This document shows, piece after piece, positions 43,007-51,823 of a DNA stretch of 64,000 nt. The notes beneath the pieces were generated by a model, which was given only the letters and a program-made list of their open reading frames with translations, was not told the origin of the DNA and searched no databases. This DNA is from Dorea sp. 5-2 (GTDB lineage Bacteria > Bacillota > Clostridia > Lachnospirales > Lachnospiraceae), in assembly GCF_000403455.2 (NCBI RefSeq), contig NZ_KE159781.1:58870-122869 (forward strand), in the 5' to 3' direction. The position numbers were made by a program, and so were the translations under genes. Position 1 is the first letter of the stretch. Each line of letters starts with the position of its first letter.

Positions 43007-45418
43007 TTAGAGGATTATCTGAATATGATTTCTATCCTTAAGGCAATCGATCGGGATATAATTACTGACAAGTTCTGTGCCATTTAGAATAAGCTTTTCG
43101 TAACCGGTTTCCCGCTTGTTCGGATTTTCGATAAGAATATGCAGATGTTTTCCGCGAAAATCCTTCTCTATTTCCAAATGTGTCCAGCTTTTTGGAATAG
43201 CCGGAGATAGGGTTATACCATTCAGGTCAGGACGGAGCCCCAGGATCCCCTCCACACATCCAACCATCATGGTCGAGGCAGTTCCGGTCAGCCAGTGGAC
43301 ATGAGAACGTCCGTGATGTTTGCTGGCACGTCCTTCTGTAAATTGTCCGTAACAGTAAGGTTCCAAACAACGGAGTTCCGCCTGGTTATTCCAAGCGGCA
43401 GGTGCGTTTTCTATGAAATAGGTAAAAGCACGTTCTCCATGTCCGCATAGAGCTTCTGCCAGGATCAGCCAGCCCTGAGATTGCGAGAAGATACCGGCAT
43501 TCTCTTTTGTTCCCTGATTATATATGACGGCAAGAGCGCCGTCGAAGGCATTGGCATGATAGGGCGGATTCATCAGAAGGGCTCCATATTCCGTATTTAA
43601 TTGTTTATAGACATTTGTAAGCGCCGTATCGGCCTGATCGGCGGCGGCAAGTCCGCTGATGACAGACCAGCTCTGTGGATTCAGCCACAGATTAGCTTCC
43701 GGGTCTTTCGCAGCGCCGATCCGATCTCCGGCTTCTGTATATCCGCGAATAAAGCGATCCTGATCCCAGCATAATTTTTGAATTATATCGCCTGTCTCTT
43801 CCTGTCTTTTTTCGAGGTATTTTTCATATTCCGTATCCTTCATGTACCCGGCAAATTGCTTTAAGATAGTCATTGCGTAGTAGAACTGCATCGCAACGAA
43901 TGAAGACTCTCCGTTTGCGCCCAGACGAAGGCAGTCATTCCAATCCGCATAAAGTCCTGCGGGCATACCGTGGGGACCAAGGTGATCAAATGAGAATGTA
44001 ACCGCACGTTTCAGGTGTTCGTAAACAGTGGTTTCACCTTTATCTGCGAAAGGTATGACTTCACTTAGAAATTCCGTATTTCCGGTCTCGGCAATATATT
44101 TGTATACAGTTGGAAAAAGCCACAGCGCGTCATCGGCACGATAGGCAGGGTGACCGGTTTCCTGCCTGTAAGAAGCGTCGTCTGGCGTATCCTCATGTCC
44201 CGGATTGTGTGTGAATTTAACAAGGGGAAGTCCGCCGCCGTTACTTACCTGTGCCGAGAGCATGAAACGAAGCTTCTCTGCCGCCATCTCTGGCGCAAGA
44301 TGAATGATTCCCTGTATATCCTGTACGGTGTCACGGTAACCATAGCCATTGCGAAGACCGCAGTAAATGAAGGAAGCGGCACGGGACCAGATAAATGTCA
44401 TGAAGCAGTTATAAGCATTCCAAGTATTTATCATCGTGTTAAATTCCGGGCTGGGCGTATTTACCTTCAGGCGGTTTAATTTTTCATTCCAGTAGTTTTT
44501 CAGTTCCAGTAATTCCTGATTTATCATTTCTGCCGGATTTATATAAGCGTCAAGAAGAGCGGACGATTCATGAAAGCCGCCTGTTCCAAGCAGAAAAGCA
44601 ATGTCTTTCGTTTCTCCCGGAGCCAGAGTAACGCTGCAGGAAAGAGCGCCGCAGGAATTTTCGTTGTAACTGGTTACATTTCCAAGATCGCCTGACAGGA
44701 TTCCCTGCGGATTGCTATAGCTGTGATATCTGCCAAGGAAATGTTCTTTTTCCCCGCAATAGGAGGATATTGGAGCGCCTGCAAGGCCAAAGAAGCGTTC
44801 TGTTACATTTTTGTCATCTACTTGCTCGTCTTCTGGCAGGACGTCCAGATTGCCATGAATCTGCTGAATGATCTGGTTCTTTTCAAATAATGTTTTTGTA
44901 ATGAACAGAGAATACTGCAGATTCACCTGATCCTGCTCATAATTACTATGATTTGTAAATTCGGCATAGCCGCTCAAGGTAAGGCTTCTGGTACGTGCAG
45001 AATCATTTGTTACAGAAAGTCCCCACACTTCGTAGGATTTACCCAGAGGAACATAGTAGCGGGCTTCCGAGCTGATCCCGTCATAACTGGAGGTCATCCT
45101 GGTATAGCCCATACCGTGACAACATTTACTTTCATAATTGTTAAGGCCTTTGCCCACCGGCTGCCAGGAGGCAGACCAGTAATCCTTAGACTCGTTATCA
45201 CGGATGTAAAGATATCTGCCGGGCTGGTCAAAGCTGTTGAAAATGTAACGCAGAATCCTTCCATTTGCGCCTGACTTTGCAAAACTGTAACCGCCTGCAT
45301 TATTGGAAATAATTGCTCCATATTCCGGAGAACCCAGATAGTTTACCCAGGGAGCGGGGGTATCCGGCCGGTCTATAACATATTCCCGTTCTGTGTCGTC
45401 AAAATGTCCATATTTCAT
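43007..45418 (-). CDS. GH94 phosphorylase, cellobiose-phosphorylase-like
   Basis: An 803-residue cytoplasmic GH94 enzyme that phosphorolyses a beta-linked disaccharide to glucose 1-phosphate and a sugar. The N-terminal segment (MKYGHFDDTEREYVI, then PWVNYLG) and the general-acid block YADWNDC (Asp492) match cellobiose phosphorylases. Phosphate-site HGRSHVHWLTG is near the C terminus. AAGGAAG precedes the ATG. It is the second gene of the divergent operon, 26 bases after the other GH94 gene. Confidence 0.9.
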   Translation of the reverse strand: MKYGHFDDTEREYVIDRPDTPAPWVNYLGSPEYGAIISNNAGGYSFAKSGANGRILRYIFNSFDQPGRYLYIRDNESKDYWSASWQPVGKGLNNYESKCCHGMGYTRMTSSYDGISSEARYYVPLGKSYEVWGLSVTNDSARTRSLTLSGYAEFTNHSNYEQDQVNLQYSLFITKTLFEKNQIIQQIHGNLDVLPEDEQVDDKNVTERFFGLAGAPISSYCGEKEHFLGRYHSYSNPQGILSGDLGNVTSYNENSCGALSCSVTLAPGETKDIAFLLGTGGFHESSALLDAYINPAEMINQELLELKNYWNEKLNRLKVNTPSPEFNTMINTWNAYNCFMTFIWSRAASFIYCGLRNGYGYRDTVQDIQGIIHLAPEMAAEKLRFMLSAQVSNGGGLPLVKFTHNPGHEDTPDDASYRQETGHPAYRADDALWLFPTVYKYIAETGNTEFLSEVIPFADKGETTVYEHLKRAVTFSFDHLGPHGMPAGLYADWNDCLRLGANGESSFVAMQFYYAMTILKQFAGYMKDTEYEKYLEKRQEETGDIIQKLCWDQDRFIRGYTEAGDRIGAAKDPEANLWLNPQSWSVISGLAAADQADTALTNVYKQLNTEYGALLMNPPYHANAFDGALAVIYNQGTKENAGIFSQSQGWLILAEALCGHGERAFTYFIENAPAAWNNQAELRCLEPYCYGQFTEGRASKHHGRSHVHWLTGTASTMMVGCVEGILGLRPDLNGITLSPAIPKSWTHLEIEKDFRGKHLHILIENPNKRETGYEKLILNGTELVSNYIPIDCLKDRNHIQIIL

Positions 45419-45444
45419 ATTTTTCTTCCTTTCTTTTCAGGAGC

Positions 45445-48144
45445 TTACAGCAGATTTATGATAATGGCGTGCATGTCGTCTGATAATGCAGTAAGCATAT
45501 TCCGGGAAAGACTAACAAAAGAATCTTCATTTACTGCAAGTTCATTCCCATCACATGAAGCAGAATCAATAATATAAGCTCCAAAGTCTTTGCCGTTTTT
45601 ATTTTTATAAATAATAGTAAAATTTTTCCCTGCAAAAGGAATGGTAATAGAAGCGGAGGCATTTTCATCAAACTGGCAGGCCAGAAGTTTTGGATACAGG
45701 ATAAGGTCTCCGGCTTCGCCCCGGATACCGAAGACTTCCGTAATCATCGTCAGCATAAACCAGCTTGCGGCGCCTGTCAGATACTGGTACATTCCCCGTC
45801 CGTCAGAACGGAAATATTCCGGAATCCCCGGATAGATATGGCTGGTATTAAAATCCAGGGCTGTATCAGCAAGTGTCTTAAGCGCTTTCCATCCTTCTTT
45901 TACAAATCCTCTGTGATACAGGGCGTTGGCATACATAACCGCCATATGGGAGAATACCGCTCCGTTTTCTTTTTCACCATATGCAAATCCAAACATACGC
46001 CCCATATCAAATTTCAGTTCATGGAAATCGGTATTCAGTCGGTAACCGCCGATTTCTTTTTGATAAAGATAGTGATCGGCGCTTCTTGTAATCTTTTCAA
46101 TCTGGCTGTCTTCCGCAGTTCCGCTCATGATAGCAAAGACTTGCCCGGTCAGCATCATACGCACATGATCTTTGAACAAACCTTCAACGGCGCGGCCATG
46201 ATTATCATAATAGCTGTTAAACCATCCTTCATCACCCGGACCGTCAATCCATTCCTGGGATCTCAGACGCTCCATGAGCCAATTCGCTTTTTGAATCAGA
46301 TTTACAGCAAGAGCCGAGAGTGAGATGCTGATACGTTTACCGCTGACGGTATGTCTGCAGCAACCCATATAGTCGGCTATTATTTTGTGCTTTTTTCCGA
46401 TATCGTCAAAGACATTTACATCGTTTTCCAATAAAATCTTTATTTCTTCCAACAATTCTACCGTATGCGTGGAGGAATGGCTGTCCAATAGACGGATCAT
46501 TGCCGCAAGATTCAACAGGTTACCGGCATAGGCACAGGTAAAGGCAACGCTTTCGCCGTGTTCTGACGCCATATCCAGTGCATCGTTCCAATCGGCTCCG
46601 CGGAGTCTGTAGATGTTATGGTCTCCTACTTCATAAAATGCAGTCAGCTGCTGGATGAGAAGATGCTCTAAAATACTTCCGGTATAGATGTCATTTTGGG
46701 CAGTACGTTGTTTGTCTCCCTGCTCTGAATGCCACAGAACATCAACTTCAGTACCGCGCATAGTCTGAGCATCTTTAAAATAGGAAATAGATTTATTTAG
46801 TATTTGGACATCTCCTGTTTGGTCTATATAAAGTTTTGTCGTCATTAACGGCCAAAGTGCATGATCCATCCATACCCTGGAGATTCCATTTCGATCTGCA
46901 AGGAAATTCCCATCTCCATTTCCGATAATTGTTGCGTTAGTTCCGTCAATGCGGACGCCCCCATAATTCATGGCGATCATATGACTGACGCTTTCAGGTT
47001 CTATCAGCAGCAAAGAAAGACAATCCTGCCACAGATCTCTCCATCCACGGCCGCCTCGTCCGTAGTCATGATGCGGAAGGAAAGAACAGCCGAATAATCG
47101 GCGGAGGAACGGCTGAAAGCAGATCCATTTCATTAGATGGTCAAAATCTGCTTCCTTCGTATGGAACTTCACGTTTACTTTATTTTGCCAGTAAGATTTT
47201 GTATCCGAAAAAGCCTTTTGTACTTTGCCGGCGGTATTATATTTCTCAAACAGGTCAAGAATCTTTTTTTCATTGTCTTCCACGCCAATAAGAAGAATAT
47301 AATCTGCTTTTTCCCCGGGAGCAAGAGAGACGGTTTCAAAGCGGAAGGCGCCCATTGCTTCCTTTCCGGCCGCATGCCCGGGCGCTGTAACCCCAGGGTG
47401 TTTTTCATATATGGCGCGGGGATGCGTAAAGGTTCCCCCTTCGCCGACGAAATCTTCGACAGTGGGATAGAAACTCTTCGGTGCATTGCCATTACCCATA
47501 CACCCCATAACATAATAAATATGTTTATTGGGACGGTGCCCTTTTTCATCAAAGGACATGGTGGGGCAGACAAGGACTCCGTTTTTATTCGTATCGATCC
47601 TGTGCAGCATGGATGTGACATTCCTGTGGTCGCGGATGTTGTCTGCACTGCGCCCATAGATCGGAATCGCGGCATAAGCCGTTAATTCCTGCGTAACTTC
47701 CGAATGATTCTGCACGGTTACATGCATGATCTCTACATTGTGGTCTTTTGGAATAAAAGAGGTAACCGTAGACTTTAATCGGTGGACTTTGGACAATCTT
47801 GTCAGTGTTTGCCACATAAATCCTGCTTTCAGTTCACTTTCATCCTGCATTGCAGTAAATTTGACACTTTCCTGCTTGGCGGACGCTCCAGAAGCTGAAT
47901 ATGCATCTGCACCGTCTTTTAACAGCCAGAAGTTACGGGTGGAACGATTATTATGTAAGTTTTCAGAACTTACTGGCTCTAAAAGGAAGGTTTCCTGATC
48001 AATCTTGGCATCGCCCCCAAGATTTGGCGTTACGGCGCTCTTCAGCCCCATTTCCGATGCCAGGGGAAAGTATAAATAACTTGTATTTTCCGGTTGCCTT
48101 ATTGAAAAGCTGCCGTGCTCATCGATAAATTTTAAATGCTCCAA
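45445..48144 (-). CDS. GH94-family phosphorylase, laminaribiose/oligoglucan-type candidate
   Basis: An 899-residue GH94-related phosphorylase with the catalytic block RGADWNDALD (Asp518) and GGRGWRDLWQD upstream of it. It is longer than, and clearly different from, its neighbour. Size and motifs resemble laminaribiose or beta-glucan phosphorylases, but the linkage preference cannot be read from sequence. The TTG start at 48144 follows AAAGGAGT with good spacing. First gene of the operon driven by the AraC-type promoter at 48184-48244. Confidence 0.8.
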   Translation of the reverse strand: MEHLKFIDEHGSFSIRQPENTSYLYFPLASEMGLKSAVTPNLGGDAKIDQETFLLEPVSSENLHNNRSTRNFWLLKDGADAYSASGASAKQESVKFTAMQDESELKAGFMWQTLTRLSKVHRLKSTVTSFIPKDHNVEIMHVTVQNHSEVTQELTAYAAIPIYGRSADNIRDHRNVTSMLHRIDTNKNGVLVCPTMSFDEKGHRPNKHIYYVMGCMGNGNAPKSFYPTVEDFVGEGGTFTHPRAIYEKHPGVTAPGHAAGKEAMGAFRFETVSLAPGEKADYILLIGVEDNEKKILDLFEKYNTAGKVQKAFSDTKSYWQNKVNVKFHTKEADFDHLMKWICFQPFLRRLFGCSFLPHHDYGRGGRGWRDLWQDCLSLLLIEPESVSHMIAMNYGGVRIDGTNATIIGNGDGNFLADRNGISRVWMDHALWPLMTTKLYIDQTGDVQILNKSISYFKDAQTMRGTEVDVLWHSEQGDKQRTAQNDIYTGSILEHLLIQQLTAFYEVGDHNIYRLRGADWNDALDMASEHGESVAFTCAYAGNLLNLAAMIRLLDSHSSTHTVELLEEIKILLENDVNVFDDIGKKHKIIADYMGCCRHTVSGKRISISLSALAVNLIQKANWLMERLRSQEWIDGPGDEGWFNSYYDNHGRAVEGLFKDHVRMMLTGQVFAIMSGTAEDSQIEKITRSADHYLYQKEIGGYRLNTDFHELKFDMGRMFGFAYGEKENGAVFSHMAVMYANALYHRGFVKEGWKALKTLADTALDFNTSHIYPGIPEYFRSDGRGMYQYLTGAASWFMLTMITEVFGIRGEAGDLILYPKLLACQFDENASASITIPFAGKNFTIIYKNKNGKDFGAYIIDSASCDGNELAVNEDSFVSLSRNMLTALSDDMHAIIINLL

Positions 48145-48183
48145 TCTTTATACTCCTTTCATTTATATATTTAGATAGAGAAC

Positions 48184-48244
48184 ATCATAGAGGAAAACGC
48201 GTATGAAAAAAATAAAAAACATGTGAAAAATATCAGATTCATGA
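48184..48244 (-). promoter_or_regulatory. AraC-regulon operator and promoter of the GH94 operon
   Basis: On the minus strand, TCATGAATCTGATATTTT (48244-48227) is followed after exactly 37 bases by TATGAT (48189-48184), a near-consensus -10 box, 40 bases before the TTG start. Confidence 0.7.
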
Positions 48245-48295
48245 CCTAAAATAAACGAGGCAGTCTCCATTGTCTCGCTGAAAATTTAAAATGTG

Positions 48296-48356
48296 TCATG
48301 AATCTGATATTTTGGTAAGAACTCTAATATAACTGAAAAAAATTATATATTATAAT
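48296..48356 (+). promoter_or_regulatory. AraC-regulon operator and promoter of the sugar importer
   Basis: TCATGAATCTGATATTTT (48296-48313) is followed after exactly 37 bases by TATAAT (48351-48356). It mirrors the site at 48227-48244, so the divergent region carries one oriented site per operon. Confidence 0.75.
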
Positions 48357-48414
48357 CCATCCATCAATAAACGTGAAGCAAATGCTTCACAAATATAAAA
48401 GGAGGGTTTTATCA

Positions 48415-49791
48415 ATGAAAAAGAGAGTAGTCAGTATCATGTTAATTGCGGCGATGGCGGCAGGTCTGGCAGCAGGCTGCGGGAAGTCGTCGGGTTCTGA
48501 TTCTGGAAGCGGTGGCGAGGAAGGAAAGGTTATTAATATTTATAGCTGGAATGACGAATTTCGTAAACGTGTGGAGGCAGTTTATCCGGAAGTAAAGAAA
48601 ACTTCTAAGGACGGCACGGTAACTGTTTTAAACGACGGTACAGAGATTCACTGGATTATCAATCCCAATCAGGACGGCGTCTATCAGCAAAAGCTTGACG
48701 AGGCGCTGATGCAGCAGGCAGACGCCGCAGCCGATGACAAGGTCGATATCTTCTTGTCAGAGACGGATTATGTCAACAAATATACGGATGCAGATGCGGA
48801 TGCGGCTATACCGCTTAAGGATCTTGGAATTGACCCTGATAAGGATCTGGCAGATCAGTATGATTTTACGAAAGTTACAGCTTCTGATGTAGACGGCGTT
48901 CAGAGGGGCTCTACATGGCAGTGCTGTCCGGGACTGTTAGTATATCGCCGTGATATCGCCAAAGAAGTATTTGGAACAGATGATCCGGAAGAAATCGGTC
49001 AGAAAGTAAAAGACTGGGATACGATAAAAGCAACGGCAGAAGAGCTAAAAGCAAAAGGATATTATACATTTGCTTCCTATGCAGATACATTCCGCCTGTA
49101 TGGTAACAGCATTGAAGAATCATGGGTAAATCCTGGTGAAACGACGATTAAAGTTGACCAGAAAATCATGGATTGGGTAAATAGTTCGAAAGAGTGGCTG
49201 GATGCAGGTTATCTGGATAAGAATGTAAAAGGCCAATGGAACGATGACTGGAATAAAGCGATGGGTTCTGCTTCCAACGTATTCGCATTCCTGTTCCCGG
49301 CATGGGGAATTGATTTTACTTTGACTCCAAACTGGGACGGTGAAGACGGCGTATGGGCTGTTACCAATCCTCCGCAGGAATATAACTGGGGCGGTTCTTA
49401 TGTACATGCATGTACGGGTACAGATAATCCGGAGCACGTAAAAGATATTATTCTTGCGGTAACGGTAGACAAAGATAATCTGCTGAAAATTTCAAAAAAA
49501 TATTCGGATTTCACGAATACAACAAGCGGTATGAAAAAAGCGGCAAAAGATGCTTCTTTCGCTTCAGAATTCCTAGGAGGACAGAATGCATTTGAATACT
49601 TTGTACCGGTTGCAGAAAATATCAAGATTGCTCCGCTTTCCGCATATGACCAGGGATGTGTGGAATTAATCCAGAATTCGTTCAGCGATTATCTGCAGGG
49701 GAAGGTTGACTATGATAAGGCGAAAAAGAATTTTGAGACGGCGATCATAGAGCGTTATCCTGATATTACCGAGATTCAATGGCCGGAATAG
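48415..49791 (+). CDS. ABC sugar importer substrate-binding lipoprotein
   Basis: A 458-residue extracellular solute-binding protein (lipobox LAAGC) of the carbohydrate type. The mature part begins INIYSWNDEFRKR and is rich in Trp (for example WVNPGETTI, then NWGGSYVHAC), as expected for an oligosaccharide binder. The ATG at 48415 follows AAAGGAGGG. Its ATPase partner is not in the window, so a shared MsmK-type ATPase encoded elsewhere is likely. Confidence 0.9.
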   Translation: MKKRVVSIMLIAAMAAGLAAGCGKSSGSDSGSGGEEGKVINIYSWNDEFRKRVEAVYPEVKKTSKDGTVTVLNDGTEIHWIINPNQDGVYQQKLDEALMQQADAAADDKVDIFLSETDYVNKYTDADADAAIPLKDLGIDPDKDLADQYDFTKVTASDVDGVQRGSTWQCCPGLLVYRRDIAKEVFGTDDPEEIGQKVKDWDTIKATAEELKAKGYYTFASYADTFRLYGNSIEESWVNPGETTIKVDQKIMDWVNSSKEWLDAGYLDKNVKGQWNDDWNKAMGSASNVFAFLFPAWGIDFTLTPNWDGEDGVWAVTNPPQEYNWGGSYVHACTGTDNPEHVKDIILAVTVDKDNLLKISKKYSDFTNTTSGMKKAAKDASFASEFLGGQNAFEYFVPVAENIKIAPLSAYDQGCVELIQNSFSDYLQGKVDYDKAKKNFETAIIERYPDITEIQWPE

Positions 49792-49854
49792 ATAAAAATG
49801 ACTGCGGGGCATTGATTGCCCTGCGTCATATGGAGCAGAAAGGAATGATAGTTT

Positions 49855-50808
49855 ATGAAATCAAAACATAAAAAAGTTGACTATTCAAAATGGGGATATA
49901 TTTTTATTCTTCCATTTTTTGTAAGTTTTTTCATTTTTTCCTTTATTCCTTTGGTGGATACCATCCGGTATAGTTTTTTTGAATATTACCGTTCAGGAAT
50001 TAAAGAGATCGGACCGAATTTTGTCGGAATGGAAAATTATATCAGCCTTCTGGGTTCGGATATGTTGAAATATGCAGCGAATACTCTGATCTTATGGATT
50101 ATAGGATTCATTCCGCAGATTGTGATCGCGTTGGTACTTGCGGAGTGGTTCGTAGATGCAAGGTTAAAGATTCACGGAACACAGTTTTTCAAGGTTGTTA
50201 TCTATCTGCCGAACCTGATCATGGCGTCTGCATTTGCGATGTTATTTTTTACGATGTTCTCTACTAACGGACCGGTTAATTCTATTCTTATGTCCATAGG
50301 GCTTACAAGTCAGCCCATTGATTTCCTGGGTTCTGCGATGGGAACAAGATCATTGGTTGGGTTTATGAATTTCCTGATGTGGTTTGGAAATTCGACAATT
50401 ATGTTGATGGCTGCAATTATGGGAATCAGTCCTGATGTATTTGAGGCGTCTGAACTGGACGGATGCAACAGTTTCCAGCGGTTCTTCTACATTACGCTGC
50501 CGCAGATACGGCCGATTCTTGCATATACGCTGATCACAGCGATCATTGGCGGCCTGCAGATGTTTGATGTGCCGCAGATCCTGACGAATGGACAGGGTAC
50601 TCCGGACCGTACATCCATGACTTTGATCATGTTCTTGAACAGCCATTTGAAGAGCAGAAATTATGGTATGGCAGGTGCGTTGTCTGTCTATCTGTTTATT
50701 GTCAGCGGTATTCTGTGCTTCTTTGTATATCGGATGACGAATAATGATGACCCGGACGGTTCGAAGGCAGCAGCGAAAAAAGCGAAAAAACAGCAAAGGA
50801 GGGGATAG
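49855..50808 (+). CDS. ABC sugar importer permease (MalF-like)
   Basis: A 317-residue membrane protein with six helices and the EAA loop (EASELDGCNSFQRFFYITLP) that docks the ATPase. It follows the binding protein by 63 bases. The C-terminal tail is very basic (KAAAKKAKKQQRR). Confidence 0.9.
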   Translation: MKSKHKKVDYSKWGYIFILPFFVSFFIFSFIPLVDTIRYSFFEYYRSGIKEIGPNFVGMENYISLLGSDMLKYAANTLILWIIGFIPQIVIALVLAEWFVDARLKIHGTQFFKVVIYLPNLIMASAFAMLFFTMFSTNGPVNSILMSIGLTSQPIDFLGSAMGTRSLVGFMNFLMWFGNSTIMLMAAIMGISPDVFEASELDGCNSFQRFFYITLPQIRPILAYTLITAIIGGLQMFDVPQILTNGQGTPDRTSMTLIMFLNSHLKSRNYGMAGALSVYLFIVSGILCFFVYRMTNNDDPDGSKAAAKKAKKQQRRG

Positions 50809-50812
50809 ATTT

Positions 50813-51658
50813 ATGAAATCAAAACAACCAAGTCATTTACGGAGTATAGTAGCGCATATTGTACTGATCATCCTGTCATTCATGTGTTTGTTTTTCTTCT
50901 ATATCCTGTTCATCAACGCGACACGGTCGCATGCAGACCTGCAGAAAGGGTTTTCTGCATTGCCAGGAAACTATTTGTTAAAAAATCTATCTAATGTCGC
51001 CAACGACGGAACCTTTCCGATGTTGAGGGGTATCTTAAACAGTCTGATCGTTTCTGGCTGCTCTGCGGCAATTTGTACATATTTTTCAGCATTAACGGCG
51101 TATGGTCTGTATGCATATAACTTTAAACTAAAGAAGGTTGCATTTACATTTATTATGGCGATTCTTGTAATGCCTACACAGGTGACTGCAATGGGATTCC
51201 TGCGGTTGATCACGAATATGGGAATGTATGACTCTCTGCTCCCGTTGATCCTGCCTTCGATTGCGTCTCCGGCTGTGTTCTATTTTATGTACAGTTATCT
51301 GCAGTCGTCACTTCCGCTGTCACTTGTGGAAGCGTCAAGAATTGACGGCTGCGGAGAGTTCAGGACTTTTAACCAGATTGTACTTCCGATTATGAAACCG
51401 GCGGTTGCGGTGCAGGCGATTTTCAGTTTTGTAGGATGTTGGAATAATTACTTCGTTCCGGCTCTGGTTATTCAATCGAAAGACAAGATGACCGTTCCGA
51501 TTCTGATCGCGACACTTCGAGGCGCTGATTATATGAACTTTGATATGGGTAAGATCTATACAATGATTCTGGTGGCAATTGTGCCGATTATTATCGTATA
51601 CCTGTGTCTTTCCAAGTTTATCATTGCAGGTGTTACACTTGGCGGTGTAAAGGAGTAA
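50813..51658 (+). CDS. ABC sugar importer permease (MalG-like)
   Basis: A 281-residue six-helix permease with EAA loop EASRIDGCGEFRTFNQIVLP and the family's C-terminal GVTLGGVKE. The ATG at 50813 follows GGAGGGG; it lies four bases after the previous stop. With its partner it forms the importer channel. Confidence 0.9.
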   Translation: MKSKQPSHLRSIVAHIVLIILSFMCLFFFYILFINATRSHADLQKGFSALPGNYLLKNLSNVANDGTFPMLRGILNSLIVSGCSAAICTYFSALTAYGLYAYNFKLKKVAFTFIMAILVMPTQVTAMGFLRLITNMGMYDSLLPLILPSIASPAVFYFMYSYLQSSLPLSLVEASRIDGCGEFRTFNQIVLPIMKPAVAVQAIFSFVGCWNNYFVPALVIQSKDKMTVPILIATLRGADYMNFDMGKIYTMILVAIVPIIIVYLCLSKFIIAGVTLGGVKE

Positions 51659-51823
51659 TAAAACAGGTTTTAAAACGACTGCTATATGTAAGCCTTTTGA
51701 ATTACAAAAAGCTGGCTGTGGCAGTCTTTCTTTTTATATTACTTTTCAATTTTGAAGCGTAATAGTAGATTTTATGATTACATAAAGGAGTGTATATTAA
51801 AAAGGAGGATAAAAGTAAAAATT

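Noticed and set aside
45094..48128. Several antisense frames over the GH94 genes
   Set aside because: They lack ribosome sites and domains; the minus-strand GH94 motifs account for the region.
51771..51786. Palindrome TTTATGATTACATAAA before the GH3 gene as an operator
   Set aside because: It is A/T-rich, unlike the AraC sites, occurs once and has no associated promoter boxes, so evidence is too thin.
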